Below, one piece after another: positions 5,804 through 7,170 of a DNA stretch of 7,170 bases; positions within the stretch are counted from its first letter, which is position 1, and every line of letters starts with the position of its first letter. The stretch spans positions 419 through 7,588 of the forward strand of contig DNPN01000012.1 in NCBI GenBank assembly GCA_003501385.1. Direction: 5' to 3'. The stretch comes from Rhizobium sp. (GTDB lineage: Bacteria > Pseudomonadota > Alphaproteobacteria > Rhizobiales > Rhizobiaceae). The notes under the pieces are model-generated. The model was not told the origin of the DNA. It was given only the letters and a program-made list of their open reading frames with translations, and made no database searches. Made by a program: the position numbers and the translations under genes.

Positions 5804-7170
5804 TTACTCCGCAGCAGGAAGAGCGGCAGGGGCAAGACGATTGCTGTGCTGCTTCTGCCAGTTTTCAGTTTCTTGCACGTCAATGTAAGGGCCCTTGCGG
5901 ATATACTTGATCATCAGGCCCATCTCGATGATGAACAGCACGGTGTAGAAGGCGACAAAGCCTGCCAAAGTGATCAAGAGATCAAGCACGCTGAGGTTCG
6001 AGGCCGACAGAGCCGTGGGCAGAACACCATCCACAGTCCATGGCTGGCGACCCAGTTCGGCAACAATCCAGCCCATTTCAGCGGCAATCCACGGAGCTGG
6101 AATAATCCACACGGCAATCCACAAAGCATAGCGTGGAAACTGCATCTTGCGGAACGACACCATGTAGAAGAACCACACCATCACACCGATGAAGGCAAAG
6201 CCAAGCGCCACCATGATACGGAAGGCCCAGAACAGTGGCATCACCGGAGGCACGGTGTCATTGGAAGCCTTGATGATCTGTTCAGGTGTTGCCTGACGTG
6301 GATCATCGACATAACGCTTCAGCAGCATGGCAAAGCCAAGATCGGCGCTATGGTTTTCAAAGGCAGCCTTGTCCGCATCTGTCATCTTGCCCTTGTTGGC
6401 GCGGACATTCATCAGCGCATCATAAGCAATAAGACCAGAGCGGATGCGGGTTTCAGCCTGGGCAACCAGCTTGTCGATGCCCGGAATTTCATTGGTCAGC
6501 GAACGTGTGCCGATCAGACCCATGACATAGGGAATATGGATGGCGTAATGGGTTTCACGCGCTTGCTGATCGGGAAAACCGAACAGAGTGAAGTTTGCCG
6601 GTGCAGGTTGAGTTTCCCACATACCTTCAATAGCGGCCATTTTCATCTTCTGCGAATGGCTGACACCATAGCCCGATTCGTCCCCGAGAACGACAACCGA
6701 GAGCGATGCAGCAAGACCAAAGCTGGCAGCAATGGCAATCGAGCGCTTGGCCAGATCAATATGCCGACCTTTCAGGATATACCAGGCCGACACACCCAGA
6801 ACGAAAACGGATGCCGTGATATAGCCTGCTGATACGGTATGAACAAACTTGGCCTGTGCGGTTTCATTGAACACAACATCGTAGAAGCTTGTCATCTCCA
6901 TACGCATGGTCAGTGGGTTGAACATGGCACCAACCGGATTTTGCATCCAGCCGTTGGCGATCAGGATCCACAGGGCCGACATGTTCGATCCGATGGCCAC
7001 CAGCCAGGTCACAATCAAGTGCGCCCGTGCCGACAGCTTTTCCCAACCGAAGAAGAACAGGCCCACAAAGGTTGCTTCCAAGAAGAAGGCCATCAACCCT
7101 TCAATAGCGAGAGGTGCGCCGAAAATATCGCCAACATATTGGCTATAATAGCTCCAGTTCATGCCGAACT
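5804..7170 (-). CDS. cydA: Cytochrome bd-type quinol oxidase subunit I, N-terminus outside window
   Basis: This is the haem-bearing, quinol-oxidising subunit of the bd-type oxidase. The visible part begins FGMNWSYYSQYVGDIFGAP, which aligns with about residue 77 of E. coli CydA, so roughly 76 N-terminal residues (including the first haem-ligand His19) lie beyond the window edge. The Met codon at 7162 is internal. Counting from it, expected residues are present: Glu21 and Glu29 (E. coli Glu99 and Glu107), His108 in KFVHTVSAGY (His186, haem b558), Lys174 and Glu179 in KMAAIE (Lys252 and Glu257, quinol site), Arg315 and Met317 in FRIMVALGF (Arg391 and Met393), Glu369 in VAELGRQPW (Glu445) and the GRQPW motif itself. 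The long loop after WETQPAP places it with the long Q-loop, E. coli-like form. The full protein would be about 530 residues. It is translationally coupled to cydB. The stop is TAA at 5806-5804. The promoter, and any cydDC genes, are outside. Confidence 0.97.
   Translation of the reverse strand, partial: FGMNWSYYSQYVGDIFGAPLAIEGLMAFFLEATFVGLFFFGWEKLSARAHLIVTWLVAIGSNMSALWILIANGWMQNPVGAMFNPLTMRMEMTSFYDVVFNETAQAKFVHTVSAGYITASVFVLGVSAWYILKGRHIDLAKRSIAIAASFGLAASLSVVVLGDESGYGVSHSQKMKMAAIEGMWETQPAPANFTLFGFPDQQARETHYAIHIPYVMGLIGTRSLTNEIPGIDKLVAQAETRIRSGLIAYDALMNVRANKGKMTDADKAAFENHSADLGFAMLLKRYVDDPRQATPEQIIKASNDTVPPVMPLFWAFRIMVALGFAFIGVMVWFFYMVSFRKMQFPRYALWIAVWIIPAPWIAAEMGWIVAELGRQPWTVDGVLPTALSASNLSVLDLLITLAGFVAFYTVLFIIEMGLMIKYIRKGPYIDVQETENWQKQHSNRLAPAALPAAE

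Noticed and set aside
5235..6832. Long plus-strand open frames opposite cydB and cydA (217 and 328 codons)
   Set aside because: They are antisense to strongly conserved cyd genes, have low-complexity His/Gln/Arg-rich composition, match no family I recognise and lack convincing ribosome binding sites. They are products of codon bias in the real genes.
1..7170. Whole-window search for mobile elements, CRISPR arrays, tRNA genes, prophage or defence modules
   Set aside because: No terminal inverted repeats, transposase or integrase motifs, spaced repeats or tRNA-like folds were seen; all long conserved frames are metabolic, regulatory or respiratory genes.

Overview
The window looks like a chromosomal segment of an alphaproteobacterium, most likely a Rhizobiaceae-type member of the Hyphomicrobiales. 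The basis is moderately GC-rich DNA with strong third-position bias, a MalK/UgpC-type sugar-uptake ATPase, and a cydA-cydB-cydX order with an Alphaproteobacteria-like CydX. The genus cannot be fixed from this sequence alone. I see no mobile element, tRNA, rRNA, CRISPR array or attachment site.

Layout, left to right. (1) Positions 2-376, plus strand: the C-terminal end of a MalK/UgpC-like ABC transporter ATPase whose ATPase core lies outside the window. (2) Positions 391-1287, minus strand: an AraC-family regulator, convergent with the ATPase gene and only 14 nt from it. (3) Positions 1288-1415: the divergent control region between the regulator and the aldehyde dehydrogenases. It carries candidate promoters for both directions, an 8-bp palindrome and short direct repeats. 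(4) Positions 1416-2942 and 2972-4420, plus strand: two tandem paralogous NAD(P)-dependent aldehyde dehydrogenases, most like the salicylaldehyde/aromatic-aldehyde branch (NahF/DoxF-like), each with an intact catalytic set and its own strong ribosome binding site. (5) Positions 4437-4474: a strong hairpin terminator with T tracts on both strands, which separates the two convergent transcription units. (6) Positions 4501-7170, minus strand: cydA (5' end outside the window), cydB and the 42-codon cydX, encoding a cytochrome bd-type quinol oxidase.

How the genes work together. The AraC-family protein probably senses an aldehyde or its precursor and activates the two dehydrogenases, which would oxidise aromatic or related aldehydes to acids. 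The cyd operon is an independent respiratory unit that reduces oxygen with quinol electrons at low oxygen tension; it is linked to the dehydrogenases only by position. The ATPase fragment belongs to another operon to the left.

Nothing here clearly amounts to an undescribed system. The points most worth a second look are the paralogous dehydrogenase pair (one with an N-terminal extension), the compact divergent control region, and the small cydX gene, which is easy to miss.
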